A stretch of DNA of 64,000 nt from NCBI RefSeq assembly GCF_001579845.1, contig NZ_CP007440.1:3928029-3992028 (forward strand), given 5' to 3'. This DNA comes from Rhodoplanes sp. Z2-YC6860. GTDB lineage: Bacteria; Pseudomonadota; Alphaproteobacteria; Rhizobiales; Xanthobacteraceae. This document shows, one piece after another, positions 1 to 8,318 of the stretch. The notes beneath the pieces are model-generated. The model was not told the origin of the DNA and ran no database searches. It worked only from the letters and a program-made list of their open reading frames with translations. The translations under genes and the position numbers were made by a program. Positions within the stretch are counted from its first letter, which is position 1. Each line of letters opens with the position of its first letter.

Positions 1-274
1 CTTGCTTGAAGGCGGGCGGGTCTCGGCCATGTTCTCTCCGTCGCGGGCTCCCCTGCGTCTTGAGGGACCAGCATATCGCTAACCGGCAGGGAGGGTGCAA
101 CCCGGGAAGTTGGTCGCGGACGCCAGCCTACACCAACGCAATCCGGACCCGGCGGTTCGGTGCTCTTCTTCTCAACCTGGGTGACCCGCACGGGCCGGGC
201 TCGCCGGTGGACCGCTCTTGTCTGGATCTGGCAGGCCGAGCCCGCAATGTCGATGAACTGCGCCCGGCGGGTGG
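1..274. other. Window start: no supported gene
   Basis: The first 274 bases contain open frames on the plus strand, but they overlap the cysK coding strand in opposition and translate to compositionally biased sequence. I see no motif, tRNA or terminator with a T-tract. A gene fragment from outside the window cannot be excluded. Confidence 0.35.
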
Positions 275-1315
275 CTACACCTTCTCGAACGGAATCTCGA
301 CGTCCGGCGTCTTCTCGATCCAGGCCGGCACTGGCAGGTTCTTCGAGCGCAGGAAAGCCGGGTTGAACAGCTTCGACTGGTAACGCGTACCGCTGTCGCA
401 AAGGATCGTCACGATCGTGTGGCCCGGTCCAAGCTCCTTGGCGAGCCGGATCGCGCCGACCACGTTGACGCCCGACGAGCCGCCAAGGCAGAGGCCCTCG
501 TGCTCCAGCAGATCGAAGATCACCGGCACGGCCTCTTCGTCGGGAATGAGATAGGCCTTGTCGACCGTAATGTCGTTGATGATCGGCGTGACGCGGCCGA
601 GTCCGATGCCCTCGGTGATCGAGCCGCCTTCGGTGGCCTTGGCCTCGCCACTGGTGAACAGGTTGTACATCGCGGCACCCCGCGGGTCGGCGCAGCCAAT
701 GACGATGTCGCGCTTCTTCTCGCGCAGGAAGATCGAGGTGCCGGCGAGCGTGCCGCCGGTGCCGACGGAGCAGATGAAGCCGTCGACCTTGCCTTGGGTC
801 TGCTCCCAGATTTCGGGGCCGGTCGACAGATAATGCGCCAGACGGTTGTCGCGGTTGTTCCACTGGTCGGCGAAAAGCACGCCGTTCGGCTCGGTCTTGC
901 GCAGTTGATCGGCGAGGCGGCGGGCCACGTGTTGATAGTTGTTCGGATTGCTGTAGGGCAGCGCCGGCACCTCGACCAGTTCGGCGCCGCAGAGCCGCAG
1001 CATGTCCTTCTTTTCCTGGCTCTGAGTGTTGGGGATGACGATGAGCGTGCGATAGCCGCGCGCTGCCGCCACCACCGCAAGGCCAATGCCGGTGTTGCCT
1101 GCGGTGCCTTCGACCACAAGCCCGCCGGGCTTGAGGTCGCCGCGCTTCTCGGCCTCCAGGATCATCTGCTTGCCGGGCCGGTCCTTCACCGAACCGCCAG
1201 GATTCATGAACTCGGCCTTGCCCAGGATGGTGCAGCCGGTCGCGGCCGAAGCGCGCTCAAGCTTGATCAGCGGGGTGTGACCGATCGCGTCGACGACGCC
1301 GTTACGGATTTGCAT
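275..1315 (-). CDS. cysK: Cysteine synthase (O-acetylserine sulfhydrylase), PLP-dependent
   Basis: This is a 346-residue fold-type II PLP enzyme that joins O-acetylserine and sulfide to give cysteine in the cytoplasm. The PLP-lysine motif NPGGSVKDRP lies near residues 38-47 with Lys44 as the Schiff-base lysine. The phosphate/substrate loop EGTAGNTGIG lies near residue 70 and the glycine-rich GTGGTLAG near residue 186. The length is slightly above the usual 310-330 because of a C-terminal extension ending in PDVEIPFEKV. It is transcribed divergently from the flavin amine oxidase. Cystathionine beta-synthase-like or other CysK paralogues use the same motifs, so the exact substrate is inferred. 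Confidence 0.92.
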   Translation of the reverse strand: MQIRNGVVDAIGHTPLIKLERASAATGCTILGKAEFMNPGGSVKDRPGKQMILEAEKRGDLKPGGLVVEGTAGNTGIGLAVVAAARGYRTLIVIPNTQSQEKKDMLRLCGAELVEVPALPYSNPNNYQHVARRLADQLRKTEPNGVLFADQWNNRDNRLAHYLSTGPEIWEQTQGKVDGFICSVGTGGTLAGTSIFLREKKRDIVIGCADPRGAAMYNLFTSGEAKATEGGSITEGIGLGRVTPIINDITVDKAYLIPDEEAVPVIFDLLEHEGLCLGGSSGVNVVGAIRLAKELGPGHTIVTILCDSGTRYQSKLFNPAFLRSKNLPVPAWIEKTPDVEIPFEKV

Positions 1316-1422
1316 GATGATTCCGGGCGGTTCGCAGAGACTGAGAACCTAGTGGACGCCCGGTTCCGGGACAAGGCCGGGCGACTCGTGAGAAAAATCT
1401 GCTTCGGTTGGGGAGGGACGCG

Positions 1423-3033
1423 ATGCCGATCACGCGGCGGACGTTGCTCGACGCGGTGGCCCGTCTTGGCGGCGCCGCCGCGGTCTACGAAGCGCTGGTG
1501 GCCTGGGACTTCCTGCGTGCCCCGCCGGCGATGGCCGCGCCCCTCGAGCTTGCGAAAGCGTCGGGTACCGGCAGAACCGTCGCGATCTTGGGAGCGGGGG
1601 TCGCGGGGCTTTGTGCCGCCTATGAGCTCGACCGCGCGGGCTATGTTTGCACCGTACTCGAGGCGAGCAAGCGGCCCGGCGGGCGGAGCCTGACGCTGCG
1701 TCGTGGCGACACCTTCCAGGAGATGGGCGGGCCGGTGCAGGAATGCCGCTTCGACGAAGGGCTCTGGCTGAATGCGGGGCCTGGCCGCATCCCGCATCAA
1801 CACACGCATCTGATCGACTACTGCCGACGCTTCGGCGTCGCGCTGCAGCCTTACATCTTCGCAAGCCGCGCCAACCTCTTTCATAGCGGCACGCTCGGCA
1901 ACGGCCGCACCATGCAGGTGCGCCGGGCCTACTACGATCTGCAGGGCCAGATCGCCGAGCTGCTCGACAAATGCGTCGTGAAGCCGGACATGGACCTGCC
2001 GATCTCGCGCGACGATCTCGCGACGTTTCGCGACATGCTGGCCAGGTTCGGCGATCTGACCAAGATCGAGCATGACGGCAAGATCGAATACGTCTATCGC
2101 AACCGCTTCGGCCGTGCCGGCTATGACGTGCTGCCAGGCGGCGCGGACGAAGCCGGCCGGCCGGTGAGCCCGATGGCGCTCGACGAGATTTTGCGCTCGA
2201 ACGTCTGGAACGACTACATGTTCCGCGAGCACGAGTTCTTCTGGCAGACCTCGCTGCTTGAGCCGGTCGGCGGCATGGACAATTTCTTCAAGGGCTTCCT
2301 GCGGCAGCCGGCGCGAAGCGGCGGCACCATTGCCAGACTCGTTCGCACCAATGCGAAGGTCACGGCGCTCGATATCGCAGCCGACAGCGTGACGGTGAGC
2401 TATTGGCAGGACGGCAAGCCGCGCACGCTTGCGGCCGACTTCTGTATCTCGACGATTCCGGCGCCAATCTTTGCGACTTTGAAGACCAATCTGCCCGCTG
2501 CTTACATGAGTGCCGCGGAAAAGCTTCCGGTGCAGGCCGCAGGCAAGGTCGGCTGGCAGGCCGAGCGCTTCTGGGAGACCAGAGACCAGATCTACGGCGG
2601 CATCTCCTGGACCACCGATCCGATCACCCAGGTCTGGTATCCATCGAGTGGCTTCCTCGGTCGCAAGGGTGTGCTCACCGGCGCCTACATGTACGGCGTT
2701 TCGGCGGAGCGTTTCAACGCTCAGACACTTGCCGAACGCCTGCGTCAGGCAGAAGAGCAGGGCGACAAGTTACACGACGGCTATTCGACCTACGTCGAGC
2801 GCGGGCTCGCCATTGGCTGGAACAACATGGAGTTCGAGCGCATGGGCTGGGCCGATGAAGGCGATCCCGCATTTGCGCCAAACGCGAAGCTTTTGTCGGA
2901 GCCTCAGGGCCGCTTCCATATGGCAGGCGACCAGCTCACCTATTGGAGCGGCTGGCAGGAAGGTGCGCTGATCAGCGCGCATGCCGCTGTGAGCTCGATC
3001 GACCGCATGACGAAAGCCCCTGCAAATCGTTGA
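1423..3033 (+). CDS. Flavin monoamine oxidase family protein, Tat-like signal
   Basis: This is a predicted FAD-dependent amine oxidase of about 536 residues that would oxidise an amine or amino acid and release hydrogen peroxide. A dinucleotide-binding motif, VAILGAGVAGLCAAYEL, sits near residue 55, followed by an acidic strand end (VLEASKRPGGR) typical of the family. A C-terminal FAD-contact segment, MAGDQLTYWSGWQEGAL, is also present. The N-terminus MPITRRTLLDAVARLGG carries a twin-arginine-like motif, so export to the periplasm is likely. I chose ATG 1423 because a GGGAGGGA Shine-Dalgarno lies just upstream; the TTG 15 bases earlier overlaps it. The substrate cannot be read from sequence. 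Confidence 0.88.
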   Translation: MPITRRTLLDAVARLGGAAAVYEALVAWDFLRAPPAMAAPLELAKASGTGRTVAILGAGVAGLCAAYELDRAGYVCTVLEASKRPGGRSLTLRRGDTFQEMGGPVQECRFDEGLWLNAGPGRIPHQHTHLIDYCRRFGVALQPYIFASRANLFHSGTLGNGRTMQVRRAYYDLQGQIAELLDKCVVKPDMDLPISRDDLATFRDMLARFGDLTKIEHDGKIEYVYRNRFGRAGYDVLPGGADEAGRPVSPMALDEILRSNVWNDYMFREHEFFWQTSLLEPVGGMDNFFKGFLRQPARSGGTIARLVRTNAKVTALDIAADSVTVSYWQDGKPRTLAADFCISTIPAPIFATLKTNLPAAYMSAAEKLPVQAAGKVGWQAERFWETRDQIYGGISWTTDPITQVWYPSSGFLGRKGVLTGAYMYGVSAERFNAQTLAERLRQAEEQGDKLHDGYSTYVERGLAIGWNNMEFERMGWADEGDPAFAPNAKLLSEPQGRFHMAGDQLTYWSGWQEGALISAHAAVSSIDRMTKAPANR

Positions 3034-3173
3034 TTTTTTCGACGGTATTTTTTGCAGCTTTGCACGGGCTCGCACGCCAAATCGATGGCGGGGAATGCCG
3101 CAAACCCGCCTTACATCCGACGCATCGGGATTGAAACTGCGCTTCGTCGGGGATCAAACGTGGGGGCGGGGGC

Positions 3174-3386
3174 ATGGCGTTCATGCACTTCTATTGTGCG
3201 GACCATCAGCGTGAAATCGCCGGCGGATTTGACTTGGACGTCGACGCATTGCGGCGCCTGCGCCGCGAGCCCGTCCATGTCTATTGTCCGCTGTGTTCAA
3301 TGACGCATCGTTATCTGCTCGCGGATGCCATCGAAGCGACGTTCGATCGTCGCGAATTGCGGGCCCGCGCTGAGGTGCGGAGCTGA
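3174..3386 (+). CDS. Small conserved-looking protein with CxxC pair, unknown function
   Basis: This is a 70-residue predicted protein. It has an early FYCADH segment and a later YCPLCSMTH segment, a Cys/His spacing that could bind one zinc ion, followed by a basic C-terminus. It begins at an ATG after a G-rich stretch (GGGGGCGGGGGC) and ends 3 bases before the convergent photolyase stop. A second in-frame ATG lies three codons in. I do not recognise a named family; similar short Cys-pair proteins are common in Bradyrhizobium-type genomes. The call rests on tight packing and the ordered Cys/His pattern. Confidence 0.55.
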   Translation: MAFMHFYCADHQREIAGGFDLDVDALRRLRREPVHVYCPLCSMTHRYLLADAIEATFDRRELRARAEVRS

Positions 3387-3389
3387 CGG

Positions 3390-4829
3390 TTACGACCTCA
3401 AGCTGGCAAAGGCTTGCAGGGCGCGCTCACGCGCAGCGCGATGATCGACGATCGGCTCCGGATAGCTCTTGCCGAACAGGCCGCCGGCACCATTCGCCTC
3501 CGGTACGAAGGTGCGGACGTAGTCGTCCCTGGGATCGAATTTTTCGGCCTGAAGCATGGGGTTGAACACGCGAAAGTAGGGCGCCGCATCGGCGCCGCAG
3601 CCCGCGACCCATTGCCAGCTCGCCGGATTGTTGGCCGGATCGGCATCGACCAGCGTGTCCCAAAACCACTGCTCGCCGAGTCGCCAGTCGATCAAAAGAT
3701 GTTTCACCAGAAATGAGGCGACCACCATGCGAACGCGGTTGTGCATCCAACCGGTGCGCCAAAGTTGCCGCATGCCGGCATCGACGATGGGATAGCCGGT
3801 TTCCCCTTTCTGCCAGGCGTCCAGGGCTTTGACGTCCTTGCGCCAGGGAAAGCGGTCGAAGCGGCGGTCGATATTGCGTGCGGCGATGTCGGGATAGCGC
3901 TGCAGCAGGTGATAGCAGAACTCGCGCCAGCCGAGCTCGGAGAGGAATTTCTCGGCGTCCGACGCGCGAGGGCGTTTGCCGCGATCGGCATGGGCCGCGA
4001 GCTGCGCTGCATGCCAGACCTGGAACGGGCTTACTTCGCCGAAGCGAAGGTGCGGTGAGAGTCGCGACGTGCCGGGCAGATCGGGACGGTCGCGTTGTGT
4101 CGCATATCCGGAAAGCTCCTCATCCAGGAATTCGCCGAGGCGTTGTTGCGCGCCGATCTCGCCGCGCGTCCAGGTTTCATCCATCTCGGTGGCCCAGTCG
4201 GGCGCGGTGGGTTCGAGCTCCCAGTCGTCGAGATTGTCCGACGCGATGCCGCTTACACTTTCGATCTTGCGCGGTGCAGACAGCGGCGTGCGCGGCGCGC
4301 CTTTCGCCTGTGCGGTGCGCCAGAACGGCGTGAACACCGACAGCGGCTGTCCGCTTTTGCCCAGCACCGGCGGTTCGTGCAGCAGCGTGGCCTGGAAGGT
4401 GCGAACCGCGATGTTCTTCTGCGCGAGTCGCTCGGCCAGAGCATCGTCATGCGCTGCGCCTGCATCGTATCGGCGGTTCCAATGCACGGCCGACACCTTG
4501 TGCTCATCTGCCAGTTTCGCGACGATGTCGGCAGCATTCCCGCGGCGCAGCACTAGGCTCGCACCACGTTCTTTCAACGATTTCGCAAGCGCCCGTAACG
4601 AGCCCGCAAGCCACCAGCGTGCGGCACCGCCCAGCGGGCGCAGCCCGGACGTGTCGTCGAGCACGTAGAGCGCGATCACCGGCCGCTTGGAACGCACCGC
4701 TTCGGCCAGAGCCGGATGATCGGCGACGCGCAAATCGTCACGGAACCAGACCAGGATCGAGGCCGAAGCAGCGGATTCGCGGGATTTTTCAGACATCGGG
4801 TCGCTTTGCGTGTGCGGTTTGGATTCCAT
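3390..4829 (-). CDS. phrB: Deoxyribodipyrimidine photolyase (CPD photolyase)
   Basis: This is a 479-residue cryptochrome/photolyase-family enzyme that repairs UV-induced cyclobutane pyrimidine dimers using FADH- and an antenna chromophore. The N-terminal alpha/beta domain opens with SILVWFRDDLRVADHPAL. The C-terminal FAD-binding domain contains the diagnostic TGWMHNRVRMVVASFL and WFWDTLVDADPANN segments and NPASWQWVAGCG. The length matches class I CPD photolyases. Neither ATG 4829 nor ATG 4796 (MSEKSRES...) has a convincing Shine-Dalgarno, so the start is uncertain by 11 codons. It is convergent with the small Cys-pair protein. Confidence 0.95.
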   Translation of the reverse strand: MESKPHTQSDPMSEKSRESAASASILVWFRDDLRVADHPALAEAVRSKRPVIALYVLDDTSGLRPLGGAARWWLAGSLRALAKSLKERGASLVLRRGNAADIVAKLADEHKVSAVHWNRRYDAGAAHDDALAERLAQKNIAVRTFQATLLHEPPVLGKSGQPLSVFTPFWRTAQAKGAPRTPLSAPRKIESVSGIASDNLDDWELEPTAPDWATEMDETWTRGEIGAQQRLGEFLDEELSGYATQRDRPDLPGTSRLSPHLRFGEVSPFQVWHAAQLAAHADRGKRPRASDAEKFLSELGWREFCYHLLQRYPDIAARNIDRRFDRFPWRKDVKALDAWQKGETGYPIVDAGMRQLWRTGWMHNRVRMVVASFLVKHLLIDWRLGEQWFWDTLVDADPANNPASWQWVAGCGADAAPYFRVFNPMLQAEKFDPRDDYVRTFVPEANGAGGLFGKSYPEPIVDHRAARERALQAFASLRS

Positions 4830-5007
4830 TAACGACGCTGCGGCGCAATGCGATCATTTGTGCGCGATTTCGCAACACCACCGAAACCATAGGCCGGAAT
4901 GACGGTGCGCTTCTCCGATCCTTCATGACTTCTTTTCCGTGGAAACGGTAGATGGGTAACGACCAGCCGGGGCTGGCAGGCAACAATAAAAGTGGGCCGG
5001 GGGATCG

Positions 5008-6228
5008 ATGGGCCTCGACGTCAATACGCTTTTTCTCGTCACGGTCTATGTCGAGGCCATGCTGGGCCTGCTGCTCTTGTTCACGTGGGTCCAGAACTCA
5101 TCCATTCTGGCCGTGGCATGGTGGGGGTCGGCGCATATCTTGCGCGCCGGTTCGGTGATGCTGTTCGGCATGTATGGCAGCGTGTCCGACGCAATCTCCA
5201 TCGATCTCGCCAATGCCGTGCTGTTCACGGCTTTCGCCGCGACCTGGACCGGCGCGCGGGTGTTCGACGGTCGGCCGGTGCAGCCGGCGCTCCTCCTCGG
5301 TGGCGGCGTATTCTGGGTTCTCGTGAGCCGCACGCCCTGGGTTGCGGGGTCGATGGACGTCAAGGTGCTGCTGTCTTCCGGCATCATCACGGCCTATACC
5401 TGGGCCGCCGCCTACGAATTCTGGCAGGGCCGCAGCGAGCCGCTGGTGTCGCGCTGGCCTGCGATTTTCATGCTGTTCGCCCACGGCGCGCTGTTCCTGC
5501 TGCGCACGCCGCTGTCGCAAGTGCTGCCCTGGACGCCGGGCAACATGGTGTTCGAAAGCGTCTGGCTCACGGTGCTGAGCTTCGAGGCGTTGCTGTTCAC
5601 CATCGCCATCGCCTTCATCCTGCTGGCTATGGCCAAGGAGCGCGCCGAACTGCGCCACAAGACGGCGGCGCTGATCGATCCTTTGACCGGTATTGCCAAC
5701 CGTCGCGCCTTTCTCGATGGGGTCCATGCCATCAGTCGCCGACAGGGCGCCGAGGCGCGGCCCGTCGCAATGCTTGTTGCGGACCTCGACCACTTCAAGT
5801 CGATCAACGACAAGCACGGTCACGCAGTGGGCGACAGCGCGCTTCGGATGTTCGCGGATGTGGCGGGGGCCAAGCTCGGTCCTTGCGATCTCGTCGGACG
5901 GCTGGGCGGCGAGGAGTTCGCGATCCTGCTTCATGACACTGGACGCGAGAAGGCACTCGCCACGGGCGAACGCATCCGGCTCGCTTTCGAGCATGCGGCA
6001 GCCATGGTCGATGGCCGGCCGGTGCGTGGCACGGTCAGCATCGGCATGGTGACCGCGGAGGCGGGGCTGTTCGATGCTCCGGCGCTGCTGGTGCGCGCCG
6101 ACGAGGCACTCTACTGCGCCAAGGAACGCGGCCGAAACCGTGTCGAGATTGCGCAGCCGCAGCTTGCATCCGAGCGGCCGCGCGAGCTGCGCGCGCGGCC
6201 CCGTGCCGCTGCACAAGGCGCGGCCTAA
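5008..6228 (+). CDS. Membrane-bound diguanylate cyclase (GGDEF)
   Basis: This is a 406-residue protein with an N-terminal membrane region of about six to seven hydrophobic helices (residues 5-210) and a C-terminal GGDEF domain. The domain shows the DPLTGIANRRAF entry motif, the metal/nucleotide segment VADLDHFKSINDKHGHAVGD and the active-site loop GGEEF. It should make cyclic di-GMP from GTP. The allosteric I-site, normally RxxD five residues before GGEEF, reads GPCD here, so the arginine is missing and product inhibition may be lost. A G-rich Shine-Dalgarno (GGGGG) precedes ATG. No EAL domain is present. Confidence 0.92.
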   Translation: MGLDVNTLFLVTVYVEAMLGLLLLFTWVQNSSILAVAWWGSAHILRAGSVMLFGMYGSVSDAISIDLANAVLFTAFAATWTGARVFDGRPVQPALLLGGGVFWVLVSRTPWVAGSMDVKVLLSSGIITAYTWAAAYEFWQGRSEPLVSRWPAIFMLFAHGALFLLRTPLSQVLPWTPGNMVFESVWLTVLSFEALLFTIAIAFILLAMAKERAELRHKTAALIDPLTGIANRRAFLDGVHAISRRQGAEARPVAMLVADLDHFKSINDKHGHAVGDSALRMFADVAGAKLGPCDLVGRLGGEEFAILLHDTGREKALATGERIRLAFEHAAAMVDGRPVRGTVSIGMVTAEAGLFDAPALLVRADEALYCAKERGRNRVEIAQPQLASERPRELRARPRAAAQGAA

Positions 6229-6341
6229 GCCTCCGGTCAAGCCGTGTTCTGCGGGACGGACACTCCCGCGCATCTGCCATGCCGTGCACGACGTCATGCA
6301 AGGCCGGCTGCGCCCAAGCCGGGCATTTGCTATGAAACGGC

Positions 6342-6590
6342 ATGATCGAGAATATCGAATTGGAAAAATGTACGGGTTGCGGCATTTGCGATGTCGTCTG
6401 CCCGGCTGATGTCATCCACATGGAGCCACAGCCGGTCGCAACCGAGATCAAGGGGCTCCGCCAGACCAGGCTTCTGCCGGTCATCAAGTTTCGCGAGCAC
6501 TGCATCACCTGCTTCAGCTGCGAGATTTTCTGCCCGGAGCACATCGTCGATGTGCATCCCTCGGTCAAAAACCGGCCGCGGCCGTGGTGA
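6342..6590 (+). CDS. 2x[4Fe-4S] ferredoxin, AprB-like partner
   Basis: This is an 82-residue electron-transfer protein with two cluster motifs: C10-x2-C13-x2-C16-x3-C20-P and C54-x2-C57-x2-C60-x3-C64-P. The loop between the motifs is longer than in clostridial ferredoxins, as in subunits of AprB type. Its stop codon overlaps possible GTG starts of the following FAD-dependent oxidoreductase, so the two are almost certainly co-translated and form one complex in which the ferredoxin relays electrons to or from the flavin. I do not recognise a specific named gene. Confidence 0.9.
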   Translation: MIENIELEKCTGCGICDVVCPADVIHMEPQPVATEIKGLRQTRLLPVIKFREHCITCFSCEIFCPEHIVDVHPSVKNRPRPW

Positions 6591-6595
6591 GCGCT

Positions 6596-8317
6596 ATGGA
6601 TCAGCTCGACGGCAATCTGATCGACACCGATGTCCTGGTGGTGGGCGGCGGCTCAGGCGGCCTCATGGCGGCGCTGTCGGCCAAGCGTCACGGTCCGCCG
6701 GGCACCCGCGTCACGCTGGTGGATTCCTGGCTGATCGGCCGCACCGGCCACACGGCGTTTTCCAATGCCTGGACCATCGTGGCGTTGCCGGGCGACGACA
6801 TCGACGGCATCCTCCACGAGATCGTCGCCGGGAATGACGGCATCGCCGATCAGGAGCTCGTGCGTCAGTCGCTGATCGACTCGCATGCCCGCCTCAAGGA
6901 CTTCGAGGCGATGGGAATGCATTTCGGTCGCGACGAGGCGGGCCGCTACAAGCGCCGTCCGACCCGCGGGCTCGATCTCGCGCGCGTGCTCTATCCGGAA
7001 GGCGGTGGGCTGGAATTCGCCTGGAAGCAGCGGCTCGCGCTGGAAGCCGAAGGCGTGCAACTCATCGACCGGCTGTTCATCACTGGGCTGATGCGTGGCG
7101 CAAGCGGCGACCGCATCATCGGCGCGGTCGGCATCAACAGCCGCACCGGCGAGTTCAACGTCATCAAGGCGCGCTCCACGATCGTTGCGACCAACGCCAT
7201 CACGTTCCGCTCGGGTTTCGTGCGCGACATCACCGGCACCGGCACATTGCTGGCCTATCGGGCGGGTGCGACGCTGCGCAACGCCGAGTTCTCCTACGTG
7301 CGGCCCGGCACCCCGAAGTTCTACTTCGAGGGCATCACGTTTGCGATCCAGGAGGGCGCGAGCTGGGTGAATGCCAAGGGCGAGTCGTTCATGCAGTCGT
7401 ACGAGCCCGAATGGGGCGACGAAGCCGACGTGCCGCGCATCGCGCGCGCCATGGCGATGGAAAACCGCAAGGGCAACACGCCGCTTTATCTCGACATGTC
7501 GGCGATCCCCGAGCAGCTGCGCGAATACTTCATCCAAAGCAAGGTGCGCTGGATGGACAACTTCTTCCGCAAGCTCGGCGACGAAGCCAAGACCGATATG
7601 TTCGGCAAGACGCCGTATTACGCGCTCAACCAGATGACCAAGATGGGCATCCGCACCGGCGCCGACTGCCGCTCCGACGTGCCGGGGCTTTTGTCGGCGG
7701 GGCTCGCGCAGGCCGGTTGCGCCAATCATTTTGCGGGCTTCCACATCGGGCTTTGCGTCGGCAACGGCTGGATTGCGGGGCGGAGCGCGGTCGAAGACCT
7801 CGACACCGCACCACAGCCTTCGCTCGACGCGGCCGAGGTCCGGGCGCTGCACGCGGAAACCCACCAGCCGTTGAACGAGCAGGGCAAGGCGGAATCCGAT
7901 CGCATCCTGCGCGACCTTCAGGCCGTGATGTTCGCCTACGACATCGGCATTCTGAAGCGCGAGGACCGCTTGCAGAACGCGTTGGAGCGCGTCTCGACGC
8001 TGTCCGACGAATTCAAGACTATAGCCGCACCGCATACCCATGAACTGGTGAGGATGAAGGAGACCGAGGCGATGCTGCTTGCGGCGCGCTTCATCCTCGG
8101 CGCCTCGCTCTACCGGACCGAGTCGCGCTTAAGCCATTTCCGCGAGGACCACGACCAGCGCGACGACAACAACTGGCTGGTCTGGGTCGATTTGGCCGAA
8201 GGCGGCAACGGCCCGGCCTTCAGCAAGACACCCATACCGACGCCTTATTGCTCGGTGGTGCTGCCGCGACGAAAGCCATCGCGGCTCGCCGCACGGCAGT
8301 CGGTCGCCGGAGTGTGA
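6596..8317 (+). CDS. FAD-dependent oxidoreductase, fumarate reductase/AprA-like
   Basis: This is a flavoprotein of about 573 residues. It has an N-terminal FAD motif, VLVVGGGSGGLMAALSAKR, and the superfamily segment GTGTLLAYRAGATLRNAEF. The fold is that of the fumarate reductase, succinate dehydrogenase and adenylylsulfate reductase alpha family. Pairing with a preceding two-cluster ferredoxin is the AprBA arrangement, but I cannot show that it acts on adenylylsulfate. Starts at GTG 6584 or GTG 6587 (a GTGA overlap with the ferredoxin stop) are also possible. ATG 6596 was chosen because GGTGAG lies five bases upstream. The gene ends one base before the convergent L,D-transpeptidase stop. Confidence 0.85.
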   Translation: MDQLDGNLIDTDVLVVGGGSGGLMAALSAKRHGPPGTRVTLVDSWLIGRTGHTAFSNAWTIVALPGDDIDGILHEIVAGNDGIADQELVRQSLIDSHARLKDFEAMGMHFGRDEAGRYKRRPTRGLDLARVLYPEGGGLEFAWKQRLALEAEGVQLIDRLFITGLMRGASGDRIIGAVGINSRTGEFNVIKARSTIVATNAITFRSGFVRDITGTGTLLAYRAGATLRNAEFSYVRPGTPKFYFEGITFAIQEGASWVNAKGESFMQSYEPEWGDEADVPRIARAMAMENRKGNTPLYLDMSAIPEQLREYFIQSKVRWMDNFFRKLGDEAKTDMFGKTPYYALNQMTKMGIRTGADCRSDVPGLLSAGLAQAGCANHFAGFHIGLCVGNGWIAGRSAVEDLDTAPQPSLDAAEVRALHAETHQPLNEQGKAESDRILRDLQAVMFAYDIGILKREDRLQNALERVSTLSDEFKTIAAPHTHELVRMKETEAMLLAARFILGASLYRTESRLSHFREDHDQRDDNNWLVWVDLAEGGNGPAFSKTPIPTPYCSVVLPRRKPSRLAARQSVAGV

Positions 8318-8318
8318 G

